Made by a program: the position numbers and the translations under genes
The notes under the pieces: generated by a model
The model's database searches: none
What the model was told of the DNA's origin: nothing
What the model saw: the letters and a program-made list of their open reading frames with translations, nothing else
Part shown: positions 51,591-63,382 of the stretch, in pieces
Numbering within the stretch: the first letter of the stretch is position 1
Layout of the letters: each line of letters begins with the position of its first letter
From: Aphelocoma coerulescens
Taxonomy: Eukaryota > Chordata > Aves > Passeriformes > Corvidae
Direction of reading: 5' to 3'
DNA length: 64,000 nt
NCBI RefSeq assembly: GCF_041296385.1
Contig: NW_027183606.1
Location: 119,426 to 183,425, forward strand

Positions 51591-54500
51591 GCCTTTTTCG
51601 ATGGTGGCTGCTGCTGGAGGTCGGCAACGGAGCTGCGAGAGTGACTAATGTGTGGCGGCACGTCCGTCTGAGAGGGAAGTTACACCGAGCCGCAGTGTGT
51701 TGTGCGCACTTTCGAGGCTGCTTGGAGAAGGTGCGCAGGCTTCTTTCTTGGACGCGTCCTTCTGGGTGCGCTCAAGCTGCACGGACTCTGCAACACTGAA
51801 GGTGTAAGACGCTGCTTCTAGGAGGCTTGTGCTGCTGGAGTGCAACGGCTGCGCGTTACTTTCTGAAGCAGCAGGGACATCCTCAGCTGAATGGGATGGT
51901 GAAGCAGCTTTTGGCTGGACTTCTGAAATTCGGAACACTGAGCACACAAGCCCGGTGCTCTGCGGCCTTCAATCTTCGCCTTCTGCGGTCTGCGCACAAC
52001 TGAAGGCCAGCGACGGCGTCCAGCTTTGCCGCACTTCAGCGTGTACACTGCACGCATCCACAGCGTGCTGTGGCGCGGATTTCCCTCAGCTCGAGCTGGA
52101 AGCATTTTCTGCTTCCCGGAGTCCAAACCGTCCGTCTAGCTCTCCCTTAGAGAAATGGGGTCAGGAGAGAAGCCCTTGCCGGATGAGCTTTACGCTGGCC
52201 AAGACTTTCCGCACAGCACCACGAGCTGGCCGACGAGGAGGAGAAAGGAAGAACATCTTCCCGTCCTGGCACAGTTCTCCGTACTGGACGTCTCTCCGGA
52301 TCTCTGGTCCTTGCGAGGCTGTCATGGGCGCGGTGGGACTTCGAACTGAGAAGGAACGTGCAGAGAGCACGGCCATCTGCCGGGGCGGTGCAGGTTGCAA
52401 AGGAAACTCGCATGTGCACCACACTGCAGTGTGTGCATTTGCACACGGCAGTGGGGTGCCAATACAAGCTTGCACGCGTCGGGGGCAAGCTCTGGGTAAG
52501 CTCGTTGTCGCGGCACAGTGCTCTGGGCGACACGTGGCCGAATAGCTTTCCGTTTACATTCGGACGACAAGAGAGGCAGGATGTGGTGGGACATAGCTCT
52601 GAGAGGGAAACGGCTTAGCCCGGGCGCGTTGCGGCACAAGCAGCGCGCTGGAGCCGTTCGCTGCCGGCACAGTGCCCAGTGCGAGAAGCAGACGACTGTT
52701 CGCCTCCGGCAGAATGAAAGCGCGACGTGCTCCGAAAGGGGAAGAACGACGGCGCAGAGCACCGGGCTCGTGTGCGCAGCGTACACGCCGAGAGGGGAGC
52801 GTGGCTGCCCCTCGCCTGCCTGCCGGCTTGACCTTAGCAGTCGGCAGGAGGAAGTTCAACGGCAGCCACTTGTGCTGCTACCTCGTCCTCTTCTAGCCCT
52901 CCCTGGAAACAACTGGGCTTAGCTTGAAGCTCGGAGGGAGATGCAGACAACACAGTGGTCGATGCAGACGAGAAGGCAAGCACAGGGTGCAGCGGCGAGT
53001 TTGCGTGACGTACGGGAGGGAGGCAAGGGGAAGGTGCAGCCCAGCAGTGGCTTTTACTTCTCGAGCCTTTTTCGATGGTGGCTGCTGCTGGAGGTCGGCA
53101 ACGGAGCTGCGAGAGTGACTAATGTGTGGCGGCACGTCCGTCTGAGAGGGAAGTTACACCGAGCCGCAGTGTGTTGTGCGCACTTTCGAGGCTGCTTGGA
53201 GAAGGTGCGCAGGCTTCTTTCTTGGACGCGTCCTTCTGGGTGCGCTCAAGCTGCACGGACTCTGCAACACTGAAGGTGTAAGACGCTGCTTCTAGGAGGC
53301 TTGTGCTGCTGGAGTGCAACGGCTGCGCGTTACTTTCTGAAGCAGCAGGGACATCCTCAGCTGAATGGGATGGTGAAGCAGCTTTTGGCTGGACTTCTGA
53401 AATTCGGAACACTGAGCACACAAGCCCGGTGCTCTGCGGCCTTCAATCTTCGCCTTCTGCGGTCTGCGCACAACTGAAGGCCAGCGACGGCGTCCAGCTT
53501 TGCCGCACTTCAGCGTGTACACTGCACGCATCCACAGCGTGCTGTGGCGCGGATTTCCCTCAGCTCGAGCTGGAAGCATTTTCTGCTTCCCGGAGTCCAA
53601 ACCGTCCGTCTAGCTCTCCCTTAGAGAAATGGGGTCAGGAGAGAAGCCCTTGCCGGATGAGCTTTACGCTGGCCAAGACTTTCCGCACAGCACCACGAGC
53701 TGGCCGACGAGGAGGAGAAAGGAAGAACATCTTCCCGTCCTGGCACAGTTCTCCGTACTGGACGTCTCTCCGGATCTCTGGTCCTTGCGAGGCTGTCATG
53801 GGCGCGGTGGGACTTCGAACTGAGAAGGAACGTGCAGAGAGCACGGCCATCTGCCGGGGCGGTGCAGGTTGCAAAGGAAACTCGCATGTGCACCACACTG
53901 CAGTGTGTGCATTTGCACACGGCAGTGGGGTGCCAATACAAGCTTGCACGCGTCGGGGGCAAGCTCTGGGTAAGCTCGTTGTCGCGGCACAGTGCTCTGG
54001 GCGACACGTGGCCGAATAGCTTTCCGTTTACATTCGGACGACAAGAGAGGCAGGATGTGGTGGGACATAGCTCTGAGAGGGAAACGGCTTAGCCCGGGCG
54101 CGTTGCGGCACAAGCAGCGCGCTGGAGCCGTTCGCTGCCGGCACAGTGCCCAGTGCGAGAAGCAGACGACTGTTCGCCTCCGGCAGAATGAAAGCGCGAC
54201 GTGCTCCGAAAGGGGAAGAACGACGGCGCAGAGCACCGGGCTCGTGTGCGCAGCGTACACGCCGAGAGGGGAGCGTGGCTGCCCCTCGCCTGCCTGCCGG
54301 CTTGACCTTAGCAGTCGGCAGGAGGAAGTTCAACGGCAGCCACTTGTGCTGCTACCTCGTCCTCTTCTAGCCCTCCCTGGAAACAACTGGGCTTAGCTTG
54401 AAGCTCGGAGGGAGATGCAGACAACACAGTGGTCGATGCAGACGAGAAGGCAAGCACAGGGTGCAGCGGCGAGTTTGCGTGACGTACGGGAGGGAGGCAA

Positions 54501-57500
54501 GGGGAAGGTGCAGCCCAGCAGTGGCTTTTACTTCTCGAGCCTTTTTCGATGGTGGCTGCTGCTGGAGGTCGGCAACGGAGCTGCGAGAGTGACTAATGTG
54601 TGGCGGCACGTCCGTCTGAGAGGGAAGTTACACCGAGCCGCAGTGTGTTGTGCGCACTTTCGAGGCTGCTTGGAGAAGGTGCGCAGGCTTCTTTCTTGGA
54701 CGCGTCCTTCTGGGTGCGCTCAAGCTGCACGGACTCTGCAACACTGAAGGTGTAAGACGCTGCTTCTAGGAGGCTTGTGCTGCTGGAGTGCAACGGCTGC
54801 GCGTTACTTTCTGAAGCAGCAGGGACATCCTCAGCTGAATGGGATGGTGAAGCAGCTTTTGGCTGGACTTCTGAAATTCGGAACACTGAGCACACAAGCC
54901 CGGTGCTCTGCGGCCTTCAATCTTCGCCTTCTGCGGTCTGCGCACAACTGAAGGCCAGCGACGGCGTCCAGCTTTGCCGCACTTCAGCGTGTACACTGCA
55001 CGCATCCACAGCGTGCTGTGGCGCGGATTTCCCTCAGCTCGAGCTGGAAGCATTTTCTGCTTCCCGGAGTCCAAACCGTCCGTCTAGCTCTCCCTTAGAG
55101 AAATGGGGTCAGGAGAGAAGCCCTTGCCGGATGAGCTTTACGCTGGCCAAGACTTTCCGCACAGCACCACGAGCTGGCCGACGAGGAGGAGAAAGGAAGA
55201 ACATCTTCCCGTCCTGGCACAGTTCTCCGTACTGGACGTCTCTCCGGATCTCTGGTCCTTGCGAGGCTGTCATGGGCGCGGTGGGACTTCGAACTGAGAA
55301 GGAACGTGCAGAGAGCACGGCCATCTGCCGGGGCGGTGCAGGTTGCAAAGGAAACTCGCATGTGCACCACACTGCAGTGTGTGCATTTGCACACGGCAGT
55401 GGGGTGCCAATACAAGCTTGCACGCGTCGGGGGCAAGCTCTGGGTAAGCTCGTTGTCGCGGCACAGTGCTCTGGGCGACACGTGGCCGAATAGCTTTCCG
55501 TTTACATTCGGACGACAAGAGAGGCAGGATGTGGTGGGACATAGCTCTGAGAGGGAAACGGCTTAGCCCGGGCGCGTTGCGGCACAAGCAGCGCGCTGGA
55601 GCCGTTCGCTGCCGGCACAGTGCCCAGTGCGAGAAGCAGACGACTGTTCGCCTCCGGCAGAATGAAAGCGCGACGTGCTCCGAAAGGGGAAGAACGACGG
55701 CGCAGAGCACCGGGCTCGTGTGCGCAGCGTACACGCCGAGAGGGGAGCGTGGCTGCCCCTCGCCTGCCTGCCGGCTTGACCTTAGCAGTCGGCAGGAGGA
55801 AGTTCAACGGCAGCCACTTGTGCTGCTACCTCGTCCTCTTCTAGCCCTCCCTGGAAACAACTGGGCTTAGCTTGAAGCTCGGAGGGAGATGCAGACAACA
55901 CAGTGGTCGATGCAGACGAGAAGGCAAGCACAGGGTGCAGCGGCGAGTTTGCGTGACGTACGGGAGGGAGGCAAGGGGAAGGTGCAGCCCAGCAGTGGCT
56001 TTTACTTCTCGAGCCTTTTTCGATGGTGGCTGCTGCTGGAGGTCGGCAACGGAGCTGCGAGAGTGACTAATGTGTGGCGGCACGTCCGTCTGAGAGGGAA
56101 GTTACACCGAGCCGCAGTGTGTTGTGCGCACTTTCGAGGCTGCTTGGAGAAGGTGCGCAGGCTTCTTTCTTGGACGCGTCCTTCTGGCTGCGCTCAAGCT
56201 GCACGGACTCTGCAACACTGAAGGTGTAAGACGCTGCTTCTAGGAGGCTTGTGCTGCTGGAGTGCAACGGCTGCGCGTTACTTTCTGAAGCAGCAGGGAC
56301 ATCCTCAGCTGAATGGGATGGTGAAGCAGCTTTTGGCTGGACTTCTGAAATTCGGAACACTGAGCACACAAGCCCGGTGCTCTGCGGCCTTCAATCTTCG
56401 CCTTCTGCGGTCTGCGCACAACTGAAGGCCAGCGACGGCGTCCAGCTTTGCCGCACTTCAGCGTGTACACTGCACGCATCCACAGCGTGCTGTGGCGCGG
56501 ATTTCCCTCAGCTCGAGCTGGAAGCATTTTCTGCTTCCCGGAGTCCAAACCGTCCGTCTAGCTCTCCCTTAGAGAAATGGGGTCAGGAGAGAAGCCCTTG
56601 CCGGATGAGCTTTACGCTGGCCAAGACTTTCCGCACAGCACCACGAGCTGGCCGACGAGGAGGAGAAAGGAAGAACATCTTCCCGTCCTGGCACAGTTCT
56701 CCGTACTGGACGTCTCTCCGGATCTCTGGTCCTTGCGAGGCTGTCATGGGCGCGGTGGGACTTCGAACTGAGAAGGAACGTGCAGAGAGCACGGCCATCT
56801 GCCGGGGCGGTGCAGGTTGCAAAGGAAACTCGCATGTGCACCACACTGCAGTGTGTGCATTTGCACACGGCAGTGGGGTGCCAATACAAGCTTGCACGCG
56901 TCGGGGGCAAGCTCTGGGTAAGCTCGTTGTCGCGGCACAGTGCTCTGGGCGACACGTGGCCGAATAGCTTTCCGTTTACATTCGGACGACAAGAGAGGCA
57001 GGATGTGGTGGGACATAGCTCTGAGAGGGAAACGGCTTAGCCCGGGCGCGTTGCGGCACAAGCAGCGCGCTGGAGCCGTTCGCTGCCGGCACAGTGCCCA
57101 GTGCGAGAAGCAGACGACTGTTCGCCTCCGGCAGAATGAAAGCGCGACGTGCTCCGAAAGGGGAAGAACGACGGCGCAGAGCACCGGGCTCGTGTGCGCA
57201 GCGTACACGCCCAGAGGGGAGCGTGGCTGCCCCTCGCCTGCCTGCCGGCTTGACCTTAGCAGTCGGCAGGAGGAAGTTCAACGGCAGCCACTTGTGCTGC
57301 TACCTCGTCCTCTTCTAGCCCTCCCTGGAAACAACTGGGCTTAGCTTGAAGCTCGGAGGGAGATGCAGACAACACAGTGGTCGATGCAGACGAGAAGGCA
57401 AGCACAGGGTGCAGCGGCGAGTTTGCGTGACGTACGGGAGGGAGGCAAGGGGAAGGTGCAGCCCAGCAGTGGCTTTTACTTCTCGAGCCTTTTTCGATGG

Positions 57501-58960
57501 TGGCTGCTGCTGGAGGTCGGCAACGGAGCTGCGAGAGTGACTAATGTGTGGCGGCACGTCCGTCTGAGAGGGAAGTTACACCGAGCCGCAGTGTGTTGTG
57601 CGCACTTTCGAGGCTGCTTGGAGAAGGTGCGCAGGCTTCTTTCTTGGACGCGTCCTTCTGGCTGCGCTCAAGCTGCACGGACTCTGCAACACTGAAGGTG
57701 TAAGACGCTGCTTCTAGGAGGCTTGTGCTGCTGGAGTGCAACGGCTGCGCGTTACTTTCTGAAGCAGCAGGGACATCCTCAGCTGAATGGGATGGTGAAG
57801 CAGCTTTTGGCTGGACTTCTGAAATTCGGAACACTGAGCACACAAGCCCGGTGCTCTGCGGCCTTCAATCTTCGCCTTCTGCGGTCTGCGCACAACTGAA
57901 GGCCAGCGACGGCGTCCAGCTTTGCCGCACTTCAGCGTGTACACTGCACGCATCCACAGCGTGCTGTGGCGCGGATTTCCCTCAGCTCGAGCTGGAAGCA
58001 TTTTCTGCTTCCCGGAGTCCAAACCGTCCGTCTAGCTCTCCCTTAGAGAAATGGGGTCAGGAGAGAAGCCCTTGCCGGATGAGCTTTACGCTGGCCAAGA
58101 CTTTCCGCACAGCACCACGAGCTGGCCGACGAGGAGGAGAAAGGAAGAACATCTTCCCGTCCTGGCACAGTTCTCCGTACTGGACGTCTCTCCGGATCTC
58201 TGGTCCTTGCGAGGCTGTCATGGGCGCGGTGGGACTTCGAACTGAGAAGGAACGTGCAGAGAGCACGGCCATCTGCCGGGGCGGTGCAGGTTGCAAAGGA
58301 AACTCGCATGTGCACCACACTGCAGTGTGTGCATTTGCACACGGCAGTGGGGTGCCAATACAAGCTTGCACGCGTCGGGGGCAAGCTCTGGGTAAGCTCG
58401 TTGTCGCGGCACAGTGCTCTGGGCGACACGTGGCCGAATAGCTTTCCGTTTACATTCGGACGACAAGAGAGGCAGGATGTGGTGGGACATAGCTCTGAGA
58501 GGGAAACGGCTTAGCCCGGGCGCGTTGCGGCACAAGCAGCGCGCTGGAGCCGTTCGCTGCCGGCACAGTGCCCAGTGCGAGAAGCAGACGACTGTTCGCC
58601 TCCGGCAGAATGAAAGCGCGACGTGCTCCGAAAGGGGAAGAACGACGGCGCAGAGCACCGGGCTCGTGTGCGCAGCGTACACGCCCAGAGGGGAGCGTGG
58701 CTGCCCCTCGCCTGCCTGCCGGCTTGACCTTAGCAGTCGGCAGGAGGAAGTTCAACGGCAGCCACTTGTGCTGCTACCTCGTCCTCTTCTAGCCCTCCCT
58801 GGAAACAACTGGGCTTAGCTTGAAGCTCGGAGGGAGATGCAGACAACACAGTGGTCGATGCAGACGAGAAGGCAAGCACAGGGTGCAGCGGCGAGTTTGC
58901 GTGACGTACGGGAGGGAGGCAAGGGGAAGGTGCAGCCCAGCAGTGGCTTTTACTTCTCGA
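51591..58960 (+). repeat. Copies 36-40, longest C1393 block
   Basis: Five units carry C at 1393 (bases 52983, 54457, 55931, 57405 and 58879). Copies 39 and 40 also share C at unit position 1200 (57212 and 58686) and C at unit position 176 (56188 and 57662). C176 is found in no other copy. The two are identical to each other and are the most diverged units in the window. Confidence 0.9.
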
Positions 58961-61900
58961 GCCTTTTTCGATGGTGGCTGCTGCTGGAGGTCGGCAACGG
59001 AGCTGCGAGAGTGACTAATGTGTGGCGGCACGTCCGTCTGAGAGGGAAGTTACACCGAGCCGCAGTGTGTTGTGCGCACTTTCGAGGCTGCTTGGAGAAG
59101 GTGCGCAGGCTTCTTTCTTGGACGCGTCCTTCTGGGTGCGCTCAAGCTGCACGGACTCTGCAACACTGAAGGTGTAAGACGCTGCTTCTAGGAGGCTTGT
59201 GCTGCTGGAGTGCAACGGCTGCGCGTTACTTTCTGAAGCAGCAGGGACATCCTCAGCTGAATGGGATGGTGAAGCAGCTTTTGGCTGGACTTCTGAAATT
59301 CGGAACACTGAGCACACAAGCCCGGTGCTCTGCGGCCTTCAATCTTCGCCTTCTGCGGTCTGCGCACAACTGAAGGCCAGCGACGGCGTCCAGCTTTGCC
59401 GCACTTCAGCGTGTACACTGCACGCATCCACAGCGTGCTGTGGCGCGGATTTCCCTCAGCTCGAGCTGGAAGCATTTTCTGCTTCCCGGAGTCCAAACCG
59501 TCCGTCTAGCTCTCCCTTAGAGAAATGGGGTCAGGAGAGAAGCCCTTGCCGGATGAGCTTTACGCTGGCCAAGACTTTCCGCACAGCACCACGAGCTGGC
59601 CGACGAGGAGGAGAAAGGAAGAACATCTTCCCGTCCTGGCACAGTTCTCCGTACTGGACGTCTCTCCGGATCTCTGGTCCTTGCGAGGCTGTCATGGGCG
59701 CGGTGGGACTTCGAACTGAGAAGGAACGTGCAGAGAGCACGGCCATCTGCCGGGGCAGTGCAGGTTGCAAAGGAAACTCGCATGTGCACCACACTGCAGT
59801 GTGTGCATTTGCACACGGCAGTGGGGTGCCAATACAAGCTTGCACGCGTCGGGGGCAAGCTCTGGGTAAGCTCGTTGTCGCGGCACAGTGCTCTGGGCGA
59901 CACGTGGCCGAATAGCTTTCCGTTTACATTCGGACGACAAGAGAGGCAGGATGTGGTGGGACATAGCTCTGAGAGGGAAACGGCTTAGCCCGGGCGCGTT
60001 GCGGCACAAGCAGCGCGCTGGAGCCGTTCGCTGCCGGCACAGTGCCCAGTGCGAGAAGCAGACGACTGTTCGCCTCCGGCAGAATGAAAGCGCGACGTGC
60101 TCCGAAAGGGGAAGAACGACGGCGCAGAGCACCGGGCTCGTGTGCGCAGCGTACACGCCGAGAGGGGAGCGTGGCTGCCCCTCGCCTGCCTGCCGGCTTG
60201 ACCTTAGCAGTCGGCAGGAGGAAGTTCAACGGCAGCCACTTGTGCTGCTACCTCGTCCTCTTCTAGCCCTCCCTGGAAACAACTGGGCTTAGCTTGAAGC
60301 TCGGAGGGAGATGCAGACAACACAGTGGTCGATGCAGACGAGAAGGCAAGCAGAGGGTGCAGCGGCGAGTTTGCGTGACGTACGGGAGGGAGGCAAGGGG
60401 AAGGTGCAGCCCAGCAGTGGCTTTTACTTCTCGAGCCTTTTTCGATGGTGGCTGCTGCTGGAGGTCGGCAACGGAGCTGCGAGAGTGACTAATGTGTGGC
60501 GGCACGTCCGTCTGAGAGGGAAGTTACACCGAGCCGCAGTGTGTTGTGCGCACTTTCGAGGCTGCTTGGAGAAGGTGCGCAGGCTTCTTTCTTGGACGCG
60601 TCCTTCTGGGTGCGCTCAAGCTGCACGGACTCTGCAACACTGAAGGTGTAAGACGCTGCTTCTAGGAGGCTTGTGCTGCTGGAGTGCAACGGCTGCGCGT
60701 TACTTTCTGAAGCAGCAGGGACATCCTCAGCTGAATGGGATGGTGAAGCAGCTTTTGGCTGGACTTCTGAAATTCGGAACACTGAGCACACAAGCCCGGT
60801 GCTCTGCGGCCTTCAATCTTCGCCTTCTGCGGTCTGCGCACAACTGAAGGCCAGCGACGGCGTCCAGCTTTGCCGCACTTCAGCGTGTACACTGCACGCA
60901 TCCACAGCGTGCTGTGGCGCGGATTTCCCTCAGCTCGAGCTGGAAGCATTTTCTGCTTCCCGGAGTCCAAACCGTCCGTCTAGCTCTCCCTTAGAGAAAT
61001 GGGGTCAGGAGAGAAGCCCTTGCCGGATGAGCTTTACGCTGGCCAAGACTTTCCGCACAGCACCACGAGCTGGCCGACGAGGAGGAGAAAGGAAGAACAT
61101 CTTCCCGTCCTGGCACAGTTCTCCGTACTGGACGTCTCTCCGGATCTCTGGTCCTTGCGAGGCTGTCATGGGCGCGGTGGGACTTCGAACTGAGAAGGAA
61201 CGTGCAGAGAGCACGGCCATCTGCCGGGGCGGTGCAGGTTGCAAAGGAAACTCGCATGTGCACCACACTGCAGTGTGTGCATTTGCACACGGCAGTGGGG
61301 TGCCAATACAAGCTTGCACGCGTCGGGGGCAAGCTCTGGGTAAGCTCGTTGTCGCGGCACAGTGCTCTGGGCGACACGTGGCCGAATAGCTTTCCGTTTA
61401 CATTCGGACGACAAGAGAGGCAGGATGTGGTGGGACATAGCTCTGAGAGGGAAACGGCTTAGCCCGGGCGCGTTGCGGCACAAGCAGCGCGCTGGAGCCG
61501 TTCGCTGCCGGCACAGTGCCCAGTGCGAGAAGCAGACGACTGTTCGCCTCCGGCAGAATGAAAGCGCGACGTGCTCCGAAAGGGGAAGAACGACGGCGCA
61601 GAGCACCGGGCTCGTGTGCGCAGCGTACACGCCGAGAGGGGAGCGTGGCTGCCCCTCGCCTGCCTGCCGGCTTGACCTTAGCAGTCGGCAGGAGGAAGTT
61701 CAACGGCAGCCACTTGTGCTGCTACCTCGTCCTCTTCTAGCCCTCCCTGGAAACAACTGGGCTTAGCTTGAAGCTCGGAGGGAGATGCAGACAACACAGT
61801 GGTCGATGCAGACGAGAAGGCAAGCAGAGGGTGCAGCGGCGAGTTTGCGTGACGTACGGGAGGGAGGCAAGGGGAAGGTGCAGCCCAGCAGTGGCTTTTA

Positions 61901-63382
61901 CTTCTCGAGCCTTTTTCGATGGTGGCTGCTGCTGGAGGTCGGCAACGGAGCTGCGAGAGTGACTAATGTGTGGCGGCACGTCCGTCTGAGAGGGAAGTTA
62001 CACCGAGCCGCAGTGTGTTGTGCGCACTTTCGAGGCTGCTTGGAGAAGGTGCGCAGGCTTCTTTCTTGGACGCGTCCTTCTGGGTGCGCTCAAGCTGCAC
62101 GGACTCTGCAACACTGAAGGTGTAAGACGCTGCTTCTAGGAGGCTTGTGCTGCTGGAGTGCAACGGCTGCGCGTTACTTTCTGAAGCAGCAGGGACATCC
62201 TCAGCTGAATGGGATGGTGAAGCAGCTTTTGGCTGGACTTCTGAAATTCGGAACACTGAGCACACAAGCCCGGTGCTCTGCGGCCTTCAATCTTCGCCTT
62301 CTGCGGTCTGCGCACAACTGAAGGCCAGCGACGGCGTCCAGCTTTGCCGCACTTCAGCGTGTACACTGCACGCATCCACAGCGTGCTGTGGCGCGGATTT
62401 CCCTCAGCTCGAGCTGGAAGCATTTTCTGCTTCCCGGAGTCCAAACCGTCCGTCTAGCTCTCCCTTAGAGAAATGGGGTCAGGAGAGAAGCCCTTGCCGG
62501 ATGAGCTTTACGCTGGCCAAGACTTTCCGCACAGCACCACGAGCTGGCCGACGAGGAGGAGAAAGGAAGAACATCTTCCCGTCCTGGCACAGTTCTCCGT
62601 ACTGGACGTCTCTCCGGATCTCTGGTCCTTGCGAGGCTGTCATGGGCGCGGTGGGACTTCGAACTGAGAAGGAACGTGCAGAGAGCACGGCCATCTGCCG
62701 GGGCGGTGCAGGTTGCAAAGGAAACTCGCATGTGCACCACACTGCAGTGTGTGCATTTGCACACGGCAGTGGGGTGCCAATACAAGCTTGCACGCGTCGG
62801 GGGCAAGCTCTGGGTAAGCTCGTTGTCGCGGCACAGTGCTCTGGGCGACACGTGGCCGAATAGCTTTCCGTTTACATTCGGACGACAAGAGAGGCAGGAT
62901 GTGGTGGGACATAGCTCTGAGAGGGAAACGGCTTAGCCCGGGCGCGTTGCGGCACAAGCAGCGCGCTGGAGCCGTTCGCTGCCGGCACAGTGCCCAGTGC
63001 GAGAAGCAGACGACTGTTCGCCTCCGGCAGAATGAAAGCGCGACGTGCTCCGAAAGGGGAAGAACGACGGCGCAGAGCACCGGGCTCGTGTGCGCAGCGT
63101 ACACGCCGAGAGGGGAGCGTGGCTGCCCCTCGCCTGCCTGCCGGCTTGACCTTAGCAGTCGGCAGGAGGAAGTTCAACGGCAGCCACTTGTGCTGCTACC
63201 TCGTCCTCTTCTAGCCCTCCCTGGAAACAACTGGGCTTAGCTTGAAGCTCGGAGGGAGATGCAGACAACACAGTGGTCGATGCAGACGAGAAGGCAAGCA
63301 GAGGGTGCAGCGGCGAGTTTGCGTGACGTACGGGAGGGAGGCAAGGGGAAGGTGCAGCCCAGCAGTGGCTTTTACTTCTCGA
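58961..63382 (+). repeat. Copies 41-43, G1393 family block
   Basis: Three units carry G1393. Copy 41 has A at unit position 797 (base 59757), the same change as copy 1. Copies 42 and 43 are exact majority sequence. Confidence 0.9.
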
